31,236 nt of DNA, from IMG/VR virus record IMGVR_UViG_3300009155_000162, positions 1-31,236 of that record; one strand, given 5' to 3'. This DNA comes from a virus. Position 1 is the stretch's first letter, and every line of letters starts with the position of its first letter. The notes below the pieces were generated by a model. It had not been told where the DNA came from. It did not search any database and saw only the letters and a list, made by a program, of their open reading frames with translations. Positions 22,287 to 28,614 of the stretch are shown here, in pieces. Both the position numbers and the translations under genes were made by a program.

Positions 22287-22488
22287 TCGTCAGGATCCTC
22301 CAGGCCTCGAAGCACACAAGCACGCCGGCGCACAACAGAGCCACAAGTGACACGCCCGCAAGCAAGATAGCCTCGGCGCTAGGCGTCGGGATGCCTTCCC
22401 CGGCGAGGTCGTCTTGCCAGTCGTCTCGGTCGTTGTCGAAGCTGTCATCGTCGTGATCCATGCCCAAGAGTTCTAAATGATTCGACAT
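22279..22488 (-). CDS. small membrane protein with acidic N-terminus
   Basis: A 69-residue protein starting at 22488 behind an AAAGGGCG ribosome site; longer in-frame starts are less plausible. The N-terminus is acidic (MDHDDDSFDNDRDDWQDDL), followed by a single transmembrane helix (AILLAGVSLVALLCAGVLVCFEAW) and a short tail. It overlaps the replisome organizer gene by 8 bases. Topology and purpose are unknown. A membrane anchor for replication or an exclusion-type peptide are possibilities. Confidence 0.55.
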   Translation of the reverse strand: MSNHLELLGMDHDDDSFDNDRDDWQDDLAGEGIPTPSAEAILLAGVSLVALLCAGVLVCFEAWRILTNG

Positions 22489-22522
22489 CGTTTTCGCCCT
22501 TTCGATGGTTACAATGAGAAAG

Positions 22523-22849
22523 TTAAAAGCTTTCAGGAACATCATGCGAACCAAGATCCGCACGCAGCCTCCTACAGAAATCCTTCCACCGGTCCGCAAA
22601 GTCGCGGGAAGGCACATTAAGCTCCCGCGTTGCTTGACTTAGACCAGGGGTGTCGACCCAGTCGGTGATCTCGGCCCGGAGCTCACGTTGAGCTGCTGGC
22701 AGGAAATTCGCGTAGGTCTTCAATGCCGCGACCGCTGCTGGATCGCGAATGGTGCCGTCATGGTTGAACGGTCGGAGGACAAAGCACCCCGAGTCGAGCG
22801 GCTGCTCGTCGGGAGTGCGTACGTGGTACTTGGTGTAGAGTTGGCTCAT
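22523..22849 (-). CDS. phage hypothetical with CFVLRP motif
   Basis: A 108-residue protein starting at 22849 (ATGA overlap with the upstream gene). The N-terminal pattern 'KYHVRTPDEQPLDSGCFVLRPFNHDGTIRDPAAVAALKTYA' resembles a small family seen in many phages, with a Cys-Phe-Val-Leu core and an Ala-rich helix. The rest is a helical basic domain ending DFCRRLRADLGSHDVPESF. No enzymatic residues are apparent. Early-operon context suggests a host-interaction or replication accessory role. Confidence 0.55.
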   Translation of the reverse strand: MSQLYTKYHVRTPDEQPLDSGCFVLRPFNHDGTIRDPAAVAALKTYANFLPAAQRELRAEITDWVDTPGLSQATRELNVPSRDFADRWKDFCRRLRADLGSHDVPESF

Positions 22850-23253
22850 GGTCCCTTGGTCTTTTTCAGTACAGATGTTTTCATGCTGTGGCGATTCGCA
22901 CGCCACTCGTTAAAGTCCTGTCCAAGCTGCTCGGCAGCCTGGACCGCTCGTTTGTTAATCGTCTGCCAGTCGATGTACATCGCTGGAGTGGTGTCCCAAG
23001 ATTCGTACCGGAGAATTACCGCCTCGTCGGCCAGATGCAATGCTCGCTCGTAGTTTCGCATCGCATACAATTCGCTCATCGTGCATCCGATTCGTTGGCA
23101 CCGTGTTTGTGCGAGGAACGACTCGGAAAAGCTTTTGTCCGTGCGGACGCATTCGTCGAGGTATGACTTGTCGAGCTCGCTCAAGACGACCAGCACCTTT
23201 GGTGGGGCAACCGATCGCCTTTTGAATGGAAGTTCCGCTTGGACGAGTGTCAT
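22846..23253 (-). CDS. hypothetical early protein, 135 residues
   Basis: Starting at 23253 (ATGA overlap), the product is 135 residues: MTLVQAELPFKRRSVAPPKVLVVLSELDKSYLD, then helices (SFSESFLAQTRCQRIGCTMSELYAMRNYERALHLADEAVILRYES; INKRAVQAAEQLGQDFNEWRAN). It is mostly alpha-helical and basic with three Cys. No family recognised. A longer start at 23340 would overlap the preceding gene by 90 bases and is not preferred. Confidence 0.5.
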   Translation of the reverse strand: MTLVQAELPFKRRSVAPPKVLVVLSELDKSYLDECVRTDKSFSESFLAQTRCQRIGCTMSELYAMRNYERALHLADEAVILRYESWDTTPAMYIDWQTINKRAVQAAEQLGQDFNEWRANRHSMKTSVLKKTKGP

Positions 23254-23561
23254 GGGGTTACACCTGCCTTTTCTGCGCATGGCTCGCACATTGGCATCCC
23301 GTCGGGAATGCAGACGACTGGGGCCCCGCAATCCATGCAAACAGAAAGGTCGTAGCCGCCACGCGCGATCGCCTCATTTAAAGCTCGATGATGCTCAGTT
23401 AGGACCTCGAAGGCCGCTACAGTTCGATCGCCAACTTTCCTTCGGACTTTTTCAAGCTCCTCCCTGCTAGGAAAAGCTTGCTTCCATCCCTTGTTACCGA
23501 TTGGCATTTCGTCGTAAAGCACGACGCCGTAGATCGGTCCTTTGTTTTGATCCAGGCTCAT
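23250..23561 (-). CDS. small zinc-finger protein
   Basis: A 103-residue protein with a C-terminal zinc-ribbon signature: CMDCGAPVVC (C75, C78, C84) and MCEPC (C92, C95). The C75-C78 and C92-C95 pairs are ideally spaced for one zinc. The N-terminal 70 residues are helical and charged. Zinc ribbons of this kind occur in phage early regulators and in DksA-like proteins, and the family cannot be decided. The start overlaps the metallopeptidase stop by 4 bases (ATGA). Confidence 0.6.
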   Translation of the reverse strand: MSLDQNKGPIYGVVLYDEMPIGNKGWKQAFPSREELEKVRRKVGDRTVAAFEVLTEHHRALNEAIARGGYDLSVCMDCGAPVVCIPDGMPMCEPCAEKAGVTP

Positions 23562-24235
23562 TGCTTGGCCTTGGCCGAGAGAGCTGCGGTGGACTGCCTA
23601 GTGGCTGCCGAGTCGAGGTCCGACTGGATCTTCTCCCGCTCGGCAATGATCTTCTTGGTAACCTTCAGGTTGACATGCTTGACTTCCTGCTTCTTGCCGC
23701 TGTAACCATCCAGGCCGGTGGGGTCTGGGTCGACCTCGAAGCCAGGCAGGAAGTCCTGGACGAATTGAGCGGCCACAATCTCCCGAGCCTGGGAGACTTC
23801 GTAGGACTCTTCTCCGTAGAGCTCGGCCGTACGAGCAAACCAGCCAAACTCGAAATCGTGAGGCCGGATCCGGAGCTTGGGCCGACCTTCGTCGTCACGT
23901 TGGATCTCACCAGTCTTTTTGCTCTTCGCGAGCATCAGGTGCCGCAGCTCGTGGTCGATCACCGCTTGCAGTCGCTTGCTGCTCCACGCGGGCATCGATT
24001 CACCGTCGAGTATCATCAGGGCATCGCCTAGCCCAAGCGTCCTCTCGGTCAGTTTGGTCACACGGATGTATCCAAGGGCCTCGCGTCCGCCGACCTTGAG
24101 CGCCGGCCCATCTTCGCTCCTGGCGATCAGTGCGGTGATCGTCACGCCTTCGGCATGCAGATCCCCATGGTTCTCCTTCATGACCTTTTGAATCGTCAGG
24201 TTCACTTCTTCATTCGCAATTGAATACCAAGCCAT
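23558..24235 (-). CDS. phage metallopeptidase-like protein (PhageMetallopep)
   Basis: A 225-residue protein, starting at 24235 via a TAATG overlap (another ATG at 24244 is possible). A zinc-peptidase helix 'AVIDHELRHLMLAK' carries HELRH (H95, E96, H99), and 'GRPKLRIRPHDFEFGWFART' follows with further His/Asp/Glu. This combination is the signature of the putative phage metallopeptidase family (PhageMetallopep), though no substrate is known. The rest is charged and helical. It is embedded in the early operon, so it may modify a host or phage protein early in infection. Confidence 0.75.
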   Translation of the reverse strand: MAWYSIANEEVNLTIQKVMKENHGDLHAEGVTITALIARSEDGPALKVGGREALGYIRVTKLTERTLGLGDALMILDGESMPAWSSKRLQAVIDHELRHLMLAKSKKTGEIQRDDEGRPKLRIRPHDFEFGWFARTAELYGEESYEVSQAREIVAAQFVQDFLPGFEVDPDPTGLDGYSGKKQEVKHVNLKVTKKIIAEREKIQSDLDSAATRQSTAALSAKAKQ

Positions 24236-24579
24236 TATTCCCATTCTCCCTTGTCAGTTACCACAATCGTTTTCTTGAGACGATGCACAGTGCCTCCGTC
24301 CCGTCGTTCTTCCGTCGTCTCGATGATTCCCCAGGCCCGAAGGTCCGAGAAAGGTTGCGTCCAACAGTTGATCCCCCGGCCACTGATCGCCGCCATCTCA
24401 CGCATCGTGAGTCCACGAGGCGATCGAGAGATAACCGTCCAGACTTGCAGTCGCTTGCCCTTGATTAACCGCGACTCTTCGCGCGCCGACGATCGCCGAC
24501 TGTCGGCCAGTCGGACGATGTCTCGATTCGCGTCGGCTGCATCACCGGTCAGTGCTAGGAATTGCTGGACTGCTGTCAT
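24235..24579 (-). CDS. winged-helix DNA-binding protein
   Basis: A 114-residue protein. Residues 40-90 form a winged helix-turn-helix: 'LQVWTVISRSPRGLTMREMAAISGRGINCWTQPFSDLRAWGIIETTEERRDGGTVHRLKKTIVVTD'. The recognition helix would be near GINCWTQPF and the wing near RRDGGTVHRLK. MarR/DnaD-like fold members of this size in phages act as small regulators or replication accessory proteins. The stop overlaps the next start (TAATG). Confidence 0.65.
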   Translation of the reverse strand: MTAVQQFLALTGDAADANRDIVRLADSRRSSAREESRLIKGKRLQVWTVISRSPRGLTMREMAAISGRGINCWTQPFSDLRAWGIIETTEERRDGGTVHRLKKTIVVTDKGEWE

Positions 24580-24586
24580 GGCCCAA

Positions 24587-24913
24587 TCACTCCATCCAGG
24601 CCGGAGCTTCGTGGCCGGTGATCGGTGCCGCAGCTGCGGCCAGGGCTGGCATCACATCGACAGCCTCGCCGACTGGAGCCGGATCGCTTGTGCTGCCGAC
24701 TTGATTGCCTTGTGCGTCGATCTCGTCGATCTCGATACCGGGGTTCTGCTCGATGAACTCCCCAAGGTGATTCCATGGTGCATCGCCGAAGCGGATGTAC
24801 CACTGATCCATGTCGACGTTGTAGGTCGTCTTGATCGGTTTCTTTTTCGTACCGATGCCGACCGCATAGAGCTTGCCAGTCTCGAGTGTAAACCCTGCTA
24901 GTTTTGCCATCAT
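24587..24913 (-). CDS. hypothetical early protein (SSB-like position)
   Basis: A 108-residue protein (107 from the second ATG): an N-terminal beta-rich part 'LAGFTLETGKLYAVGIGTKKKPIKTTYNVDMDQWYIRFGD', then an acidic linker and an Ala/Pro-rich tail ending APAWME. The beta part plus acidic tail is reminiscent of single-strand DNA-binding or small OB proteins, but the match is too weak to name. An AGGG ribosome site precedes the double ATG. It is the first of the block of overlapping genes that runs to the replication initiator. Confidence 0.5.
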   Translation of the reverse strand: MMAKLAGFTLETGKLYAVGIGTKKKPIKTTYNVDMDQWYIRFGDAPWNHLGEFIEQNPGIEIDEIDAQGNQVGSTSDPAPVGEAVDVMPALAAAAAPITGHEAPAWME

Positions 24914-25047
24914 GAACCCTGCTTAGATGATAAAAAAAAACACAACAAACAAAACGATCGCTGGGGAACCACCCCCCGAGGGTCTGCCATGCATGGGCGT
25001 GCCAGCATGTAACCCACGACCGTGCAGCGCGGGCAAGGGCGACCGCG

Positions 25048-25263
25048 CTATCTTCGAGAATAAATCACGATCGGACGCTTGGCCGACCGATAGATCTTCG
25101 GAGGGGTCGTGCGAGAGACCGCACGAGGGCACTGGCCCGAGGCGCACTGTGTCGCCGACTTGGTTGTCTCGGCTGCTGCGATCGCCGCATAGCCACCGCC
25201 GAGGAGCACCAGACACATCGCGTAAAAAACCAACCACACCGACCGCAAGCTTGGGGACTTCAT
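25048..25263 (-). CDS. small secreted protein with signal peptide
   Basis: A 71-residue protein starting at 25263 behind a perfect GGAGG site 7 bases upstream. Residues 1-32 are a signal peptide or signal anchor: a basic start (MKSPSLR), a hydrophobic core (VWLVFYAMCLVLLGGGYAAIAA) and an AAAE cleavage-like site. The mature part has a CASGQC pair and a basic tail. It could be a periplasmic or membrane-associated peptide, perhaps lysis- or exclusion-related. No lysis cassette is seen elsewhere, so it is one candidate, but nothing proves it. Confidence 0.6.
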   Translation of the reverse strand: MKSPSLRSVWLVFYAMCLVLLGGGYAAIAAAETTKSATQCASGQCPRAVSRTTPPKIYRSAKRPIVIYSRR

Positions 25264-25328
25264 TGTCGCCTCCGCTGGAAAAAACTATCAACCAAACTGC
25301 CTCGTACGACACTCGTACGACTGGCAAA

Positions 25329-25399
25329 AGGACCGGGCAGGATTCACACCTGCTGCTTCTCACTTCACGATGGCACCAACTCTCCCTGCCGCCGTGTCC
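25329..25399 (-). tRNA. tRNA-like element, degenerate
   Basis: On the minus strand a D-arm (GGCA / TGCC with an 11-base loop) and a T-arm (GCAGG / CCTGC) are in the right order, and the ends GGACACGG and CCGGTCC can form a 7-bp acceptor stem if one A is bulged. The anticodon arm is about four bases short with no clear 5-bp stem, and the T-loop reads TGTGAAT instead of TTCGAAT. It is best seen as a decayed or tRNA-like structure. Confidence 0.35.
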
Positions 25400-25473
25400 T
25401 AGCAGGCAGAGTCGATTGTGAGATGACGCTTTGCCGTACTGCGTCGCGGTTCTCGCCGCGCCGCCGATCCTAG

Positions 25474-25545
25474 GGCCCCGAGATGGATTCGAACCATCGC
25501 CTCCTGGCTACAAGCCAGGTGTTCCACCGCGATAACTTTCAGGGC
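25474..25545 (-). tRNA. tRNA-Thr(TGT)
   Basis: On the minus strand a full cloverleaf can be folded. Acceptor GCCCTGA pairs with TCGGGGC (7 bp, one G-T). The D-arm is GTT/AAC with a 10-base loop. The anticodon stem CCTGG/CCAGG carries loop CTTGTAG (anticodon TGT, reading ACA). The T-arm is GATGG/CCATC with a standard TTCGAAT loop. The variable loop is 4 bases (AGGC). No CCA is encoded. It lies in the gap between two early genes, with a degenerate tRNA-like element 75 bases further along the transcript. Confidence 0.85.
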
Positions 25546-25586
25546 CATTTGCCGGTTACGTCATCCGGCGTCCGAAGACCGTCACT

Positions 25587-25645
25587 GATCAAGCTCGCGA
25601 GAAACACCGCAGTGAAAAGACGGAATGCGGCCCGCTAGCTTGATC
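25587..25645. repeat. 9-bp inverted repeat enclosing a 41-base loop
   Basis: GATCAAGCT at 25587-25595 is matched by AGCTTGATC at 25637-25645, a perfect 9-bp stem. Inside, CCGCA/TGCGG (25607-25611 and 25626-25630) can form a second stem. It lies 41 bases upstream of the tRNA-Thr in the minus-strand transcript, so it may be a structured leader, a processing signal or a third degraded tRNA-like element. Confidence 0.5.
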
Positions 25646-25657
25646 GTTGTGTTGGTC

Positions 25658-26092
25658 CTATTGATCGATTAAGACCAAGTTTGAAATAACCAAAGACATG
25701 TCTGCTTCTTTGGAGATTTCGCACTTAATTGTCTTGATAGTGCAACCAGTACTGCGTAGCACTGGAAACCACTCAAGCAATGTTTTTTGAAAAAGGTCCT
25801 TTGAAAGCACAAGTCTCACCGCTGCCCCTTTTCTTTTTTCTGGTTGCTGCAACCTATGGCCTTGTTGCGGATTGCGAAACAAACGAAAGCGTTTCGATTC
25901 ACTGTCAAATTGGAAATCAATCAAATCGTGATGCATCCACCCCACTGATGCGATAATCTGCGGTTCAATGCAGAACTGCGATTTGTCAATAACAGAGCTT
26001 TTCTTGCTTCGACATAAATAAACCGAATTTACGCGTCTTCGGCGTCCACCACATCTACGGTCGACACCATGATTAACACTTTGCCAAACCAT
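25658..26092 (-). CDS. hypothetical AT-richer early protein
   Basis: A 144-residue protein from ATG 26092, with an AAAAGGGGC ribosome site. The basic N-terminus MVWQSVNHGVDRRCGGRRRR is followed by a beta-rich body (IDFQFDSESKRFRLFRNPQQG, then 'KGAAVRLVLSKDLFQKTLLEWFPVL') and a C-terminal strand 'TIKCEISKEADMSLVISNLVL'. No family recognised. Its DNA is visibly more AT-rich than neighbouring genes, with different codon choices (AAA, TTT), which suggests a separate origin. It sits just upstream of the tRNA cluster. Confidence 0.5.
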   Translation of the reverse strand: MVWQSVNHGVDRRCGGRRRRVNSVYLCRSKKSSVIDKSQFCIEPQIIASVGWMHHDLIDFQFDSESKRFRLFRNPQQGHRLQQPEKRKGAAVRLVLSKDLFQKTLLEWFPVLRSTGCTIKTIKCEISKEADMSLVISNLVLIDQ

Positions 26093-26162
26093 TCTTTTGC
26101 CCCTTTTGCAAAATCCAATCAATCAATCACGACTGAGAAACGGCTCTCAGTTCTTGTTTCCA

Positions 26163-26663
26163 TCACCCGCCAGGATGCAACCTAGCTCGCACCGCTGCGT
26201 CTTTTGCCTCCAGCAGCTTTCGGAGTGCCACCGTCCGCTCTGGCCCAGGCTCGCAACGCTCGCCAACCTCAACCGCAAGCTGAGAAAAAGAAAGCGACAT
26301 GTTTTGTAGCGATTGTGGAAGGTGGTCATACTTGAACCACTTCAACATTCTTTCGGTGTTGATGTCCGTGTTGGTCTTAGCAGCCAGTGGAGTGAAGGGT
26401 CCATCCGAAGAAAGACCGTAGACATGTGTGGCAATTTCAGGATCTTTAAACGTGACACCAGCCTTTGCCCCGATGCGACGCAGTGCTTCTGCCATCTCAC
26501 CTAACGCGGGGCGATCACCGAGGAACGGTGCGCCATCATCCGCAAGCTCCCAGTCCAGGGTGGGCATGGCGCACGATTTAGGCCGTTCAACGCGACCGCG
26601 CCAGTGCGTTTCGCTCCAGTACAACAGCACCTTGGCTACCGGCCATTGAGTTTCATCAGACAT
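26163..26663 (-). CDS. Acb2/Tad1-like hairpin-domain protein (putative cyclic-nucleotide sponge)
   Basis: A 166-residue protein. Residues about 107-163 carry the pattern MLKWFKYDHLPQSLQ, then SFSQLAVEV, then PERTVALRKLLEAKDAAVRA. This pattern recurs in phage helical-hairpin proteins grouped with the Acb2/Tad1 anti-CBASS and anti-Thoeris family, which bind cyclic nucleotide signals. The N-terminal 100 residues (WPVAKVLLYWSETHWRG, then ALGEMAEALRRIGA) are not recognised and would be an unusual addition. It lies early in the operon, as expected for an anti-defence gene. The family call rests on motif recall alone. It overlaps the upstream gene by 8 bases. Confidence 0.5.
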   Translation of the reverse strand: MSDETQWPVAKVLLYWSETHWRGRVERPKSCAMPTLDWELADDGAPFLGDRPALGEMAEALRRIGAKAGVTFKDPEIATHVYGLSSDGPFTPLAAKTNTDINTERMLKWFKYDHLPQSLQNMSLSFSQLAVEVGERCEPGPERTVALRKLLEAKDAAVRARLHPGG

Positions 26664-27024
26664 CGCTATACCTCACAATTCTGTCTTGAGTTGGTCTGTC
26701 GCCGACAACGTCGATGTCCACGAGAATGCTCTCGGGTACGCCTTTGTGGAAGCACACGATCCGAAGTTTGCGGATCCCATGCGAATCGCGATTCCACCCC
26801 ATGCGATCGCACAGCAGGCGAACCGTCTCGTCGACTGCCGCCGCCGACTTAGCAAGTCGCTCGGCCCATTGCTTGGCATCTGACCTGGGAGTCGTCGAGT
26901 CGAAGACTCGCACCGGCACATCGTCGAACGTCCCGAGTGCCATTACGACGACCGTCGTGTTTAATGGCTCGCGCTTCGGACTGGGTGCCATTCGCTTAGT
27001 TGGTTTTTTGATGATGACGCCCAT
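26656..27024 (-). CDS. hypothetical early protein, 122 residues
   Basis: A 122-residue protein: a basic N-terminus (MGVIIKKPTKRMAPSPKREP), then beta-alpha elements (TTVVVMALGTFDDVPVRVFDS, 'DAKQWAERLAKSAAAVDETVRLLCDRMGWN', 'IRKLRIVCFHKGVPESILVDIDVVG'). The layout is compact alpha/beta without recognised catalytic residues. It is coupled by a TAATG overlap to the upstream gene and overlaps the Acb2-like gene by 8 bases, so all three are co-expressed. Function unknown; anti-host roles are common in this position. Confidence 0.5.
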   Translation of the reverse strand: MGVIIKKPTKRMAPSPKREPLNTTVVVMALGTFDDVPVRVFDSTTPRSDAKQWAERLAKSAAAVDETVRLLCDRMGWNRDSHGIRKLRIVCFHKGVPESILVDIDVVGDRPTQDRIVRYSDV

Positions 27025-27353
27025 TACGCCACCAAATCCACGGTTTGAGCAGCCACACTGACATCGACGGAAAAGGCCACATCGGCACTCAGCTCGATCA
27101 GTGACACCGCGTCGTGGCCTCGCATGTTGCGAACGACTGCGTAGAAGTATTTAAGATGGTTCAACATGTGGTCATCGTCAGTGCAGATCGAGAACACAAA
27201 CTGACTCCAAGCCGACCGCAGCTCGGGCACCGCGTGGCGGACGACCACCACCATAGAGCCGACCTGCAAGCAGACCTCGCGATTGCCAACCCTCGCCGCA
27301 GCAGCGTAGAGCTTGTCCACGTGCCTCATAAAGTTCTTCGCTTTTTGATCCAT
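27024..27353 (-). CDS. hypothetical early protein, 109 residues
   Basis: From ATG 27353 behind a GAAAGGGCG ribosome site, the product is 109 residues. A basic helix (MDQKAKNFMRHVDKLYAAAA) is followed by strands (EVCLQVGSMVVVVRHAV, QFVFSICTDDDHMLNHLKYFYAVV) and an acidic/hydrophobic end (VSLIELSADVAFSVDVSVAAQ). A longer reading to 27407 would extend into the terminator hairpin. It is the first gene after that terminator, which lies 26 bases upstream, so its expression probably needs read-through. No function can be given. Confidence 0.5.
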   Translation of the reverse strand: MDQKAKNFMRHVDKLYAAAARVGNREVCLQVGSMVVVVRHAVPELRSAWSQFVFSICTDDDHMLNHLKYFYAVVRNMRGHDAVSLIELSADVAFSVDVSVAAQTVDLVA

Positions 27354-27372
27354 TTCATTCGCCCTTTCTAAT

Positions 27373-27414
27373 GATCTGAAAAAGGCCCCGGCATCAGTCC
27401 GTGACACCGGGGCC
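27373..27414 (-). terminator. rho-independent terminator after the first early gene
   Basis: In the minus-strand transcript GGCCCCGG (27407-27414) pairs with CCGGGGCC (27384-27391) to make a perfect 8-bp GC stem around a 15-base loop, followed directly by five T (27379-27383). It lies between the zinc-finger gene and the next gene of the operon with no room for an obvious new promoter. Confidence 0.75.
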
Positions 27415-27435
27415 GCACACCCCGCCCGAAGCGGC

Positions 27436-27750
27436 TCAAGCTAGTCTCACAAAAACCGACCTGTTCTTGATTCTCAAAACCTCCCTATCGCCAAGCAAAG
27501 CACCAGCCGAGATCAAGCGAGATTCGGCTGCCGCTTTCTGCTCTGGATTCATTCCTCGAACAGAGGCCATCCATGCGCGGTAACAATTCTCACAAAGCCC
27601 TCGACGCGTTGCCTGCTTGTCGCACTCCGAACCATCGCGATTTGTACCGAGGCACTTGTCGCATCGGACACGTTCCTCGACTCGTGATTGCTTTCGTCGA
27701 GTCCTTCCAGCACGCAAAACCATAATCAGCTGTTCTCTTGAGTTGTTCAT
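27436..27750 (-). CDS. zinc-finger protein, first gene of the early operon
   Basis: A 104-residue basic protein with a GGAGGA ribosome site 8 bases before ATG 27750. A five-cysteine zinc-binding region (C30, C33, C43, C53, C56: 'CDKCLGTNRDGSECDKQATRRGLCENCYRAW') is followed by a basic helical tail. It is the first gene downstream of the divergent promoter region, and a strong terminator follows its stop. That arrangement resembles an early regulator such as an antiterminator or transcription factor (inference). No further family clue is visible. Confidence 0.65.
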   Translation of the reverse strand: MNNSREQLIMVLRAGRTRRKQSRVEERVRCDKCLGTNRDGSECDKQATRRGLCENCYRAWMASVRGMNPEQKAAAESRLISAGALLGDREVLRIKNRSVFVRLA

Positions 27751-27832
27751 GACCAAAATCCTCCGGGCGAGACGCGGTTGGCGTCATGCCACTGAAACAA
27801 GCGTGTCATACGCTCGTTTTCACACGTCTGTA

Positions 27833-27861
27833 TTTTTACATTGTCGGTTTATAGACGTCAA
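27833..27861 (-). promoter_or_regulatory. sigma70-like early promoter
   Basis: Reading the minus strand, a TTGACG -35 (27856-27861) is followed after 17 bases by TAAAAA (27833-27838, four of six matches to TATAAT). It points into the zinc-finger gene at 27750. The ACGTCT/AGACGT inverted repeat (27824-27829 and 27853-27858) straddles it, as an operator would. A second dyad AGCGT/ACGCT lies downstream at 27800-27814. Confidence 0.5.
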
Positions 27862-27868
27862 CAGGATT

Positions 27869-27912
27869 TTCCCAACTTGCTCCCAACATTCTCCCAACGC
27901 ACTCCCTTGCGC
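27869..27912. repeat. 11-bp phased repeats in the divergent control region
   Basis: Three exact CCCAAC cores at 27871-27876, 27882-27887 and 27893-27898 stand exactly 11 bases apart; a fourth, degenerate unit begins CTCCCTTG at 27902. The unit is roughly (C/T)TCCCAACNNN. Being spaced one helical turn apart just upstream of the early promoter, they would place several regulator molecules on one DNA face. Confidence 0.7.
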
Positions 27913-27977
27913 GTAGATGTTTATCAATGTTTTCCTTGGGCTATTGATCTTTAAAAAAATTCGAGAAAGATTACGGC

Positions 27978-28373
27978 ATGAACCACGAGAAGAACCAAAT
28001 ACCGATCGAACGAATCCAAAAGTTCGTTGAACTGCTGGAGCTTGCAGCCAGCGAAATGCGAACAGCGCTCAAGAACCTGGAAGACGCAAAAATCCAGGAG
28101 TTTCCGCACCCTGCATGGAAAACGCTTCACACAGGCATGGAACACTTGTTTGAGCAGGGCCGGAAGTTTGTTGGCCCTGTTAGCCCGTTGGTCATGAGAA
28201 ACGCTGACGAAATGCTGCTACCCGAGCAGCTCGAAGAAAAGCGAACGCTGGAAGCTAAGTATCGCGCAAAACGGTCTAGCAAAACAAAGTCGGCGATTGC
28301 AAAACAGCTTGCTGAGGCAGCAAAAGTGGCAAAGGAATCTCCGAGTCGCAAATCAAAACGGATGTCTGACTGA
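27978..28373 (+). CDS. Lys-rich hypothetical protein, divergent from early operon
   Basis: A 131-residue helical protein (RIQKFVELLELAASEMRTALKNLEDAKI, then a basic Lys/Ala/Glu tail 'RAKRSSKTKSAIAKQLAEAAKVAKES'). It sits where temperate phages usually carry the immunity repressor, divergent from the early genes, but no helix-turn-helix is recognisable. It could be a repressor of unknown type, a DNA-binding protein through its basic tail, or unrelated. A terminator follows at 28396-28417. AT-richer DNA surrounds it. Confidence 0.5.
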   Translation: MNHEKNQIPIERIQKFVELLELAASEMRTALKNLEDAKIQEFPHPAWKTLHTGMEHLFEQGRKFVGPVSPLVMRNADEMLLPEQLEEKRTLEAKYRAKRSSKTKSAIAKQLAEAAKVAKESPSRKSKRMSD

Positions 28374-28395
28374 CTTTTTCTTTTCCCCACTGACT

Positions 28396-28417
28396 AGCGA
28401 TCCAACTCGCTTTTTTT
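28396..28417 (+). terminator. rho-independent terminator
   Basis: AGCGA (28396-28400) pairs with TCGCT (28407-28411) around a 6-base loop, followed by a run of T to 28417. It ends the 27978-28373 transcript. Confidence 0.6.
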
Positions 28418-28545
28418 CGTCCGACTCGCGAGAAACGAAGCAGAACCTTCAAATCCAAATCATCCACAATAAAAACGTTGACTTTCCGCATGATTTCACC
28501 AATAGAAACTACAAGACTTTGAAATAACGCAGCTAGTATCCGACC

Positions 28546-28614
28546 GGTTTTGACACGTCTGGTCAAAGCCGTCCTAAATTTCCTAAACCGTCCAGTTTTC
28601 CCAGCCGGGAAAAC
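28546..28614. promoter_or_regulatory. two strong dyads upstream of the PDZ gene
   Basis: A 25-bp dyad at 28546-28570 has arms GGTTTTGAC and GTCAAAGCC (8 of 9 matched) around ACGTCTG, and it contains the ACGTCT seen at the early promoter. A second, perfect dyad GTTTTCCC / GGGAAAAC lies at 28595-28602 and 28607-28614. Both sit upstream of the ribosome site (GAGG) of the PDZ gene. They look like operator sites, or in the second case a leader hairpin. The rest of 28418-28545 is AT-rich with no clear gene. Confidence 0.55.

Noticed and set aside
24923-25363. 146-residue minus-strand frame over the signal-peptide gene
   Set aside because: It covers the same bases in another frame as 25048-25263, which has a GGAGG site and a clear signal peptide; it also runs into the tRNA-like element.
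27869-27912. CRISPR-like array reading of the CCCAAC repeats
   Set aside because: Units are only 11 bases with 5-base gaps, far too short for CRISPR repeats and spacers; they fit a phased operator.
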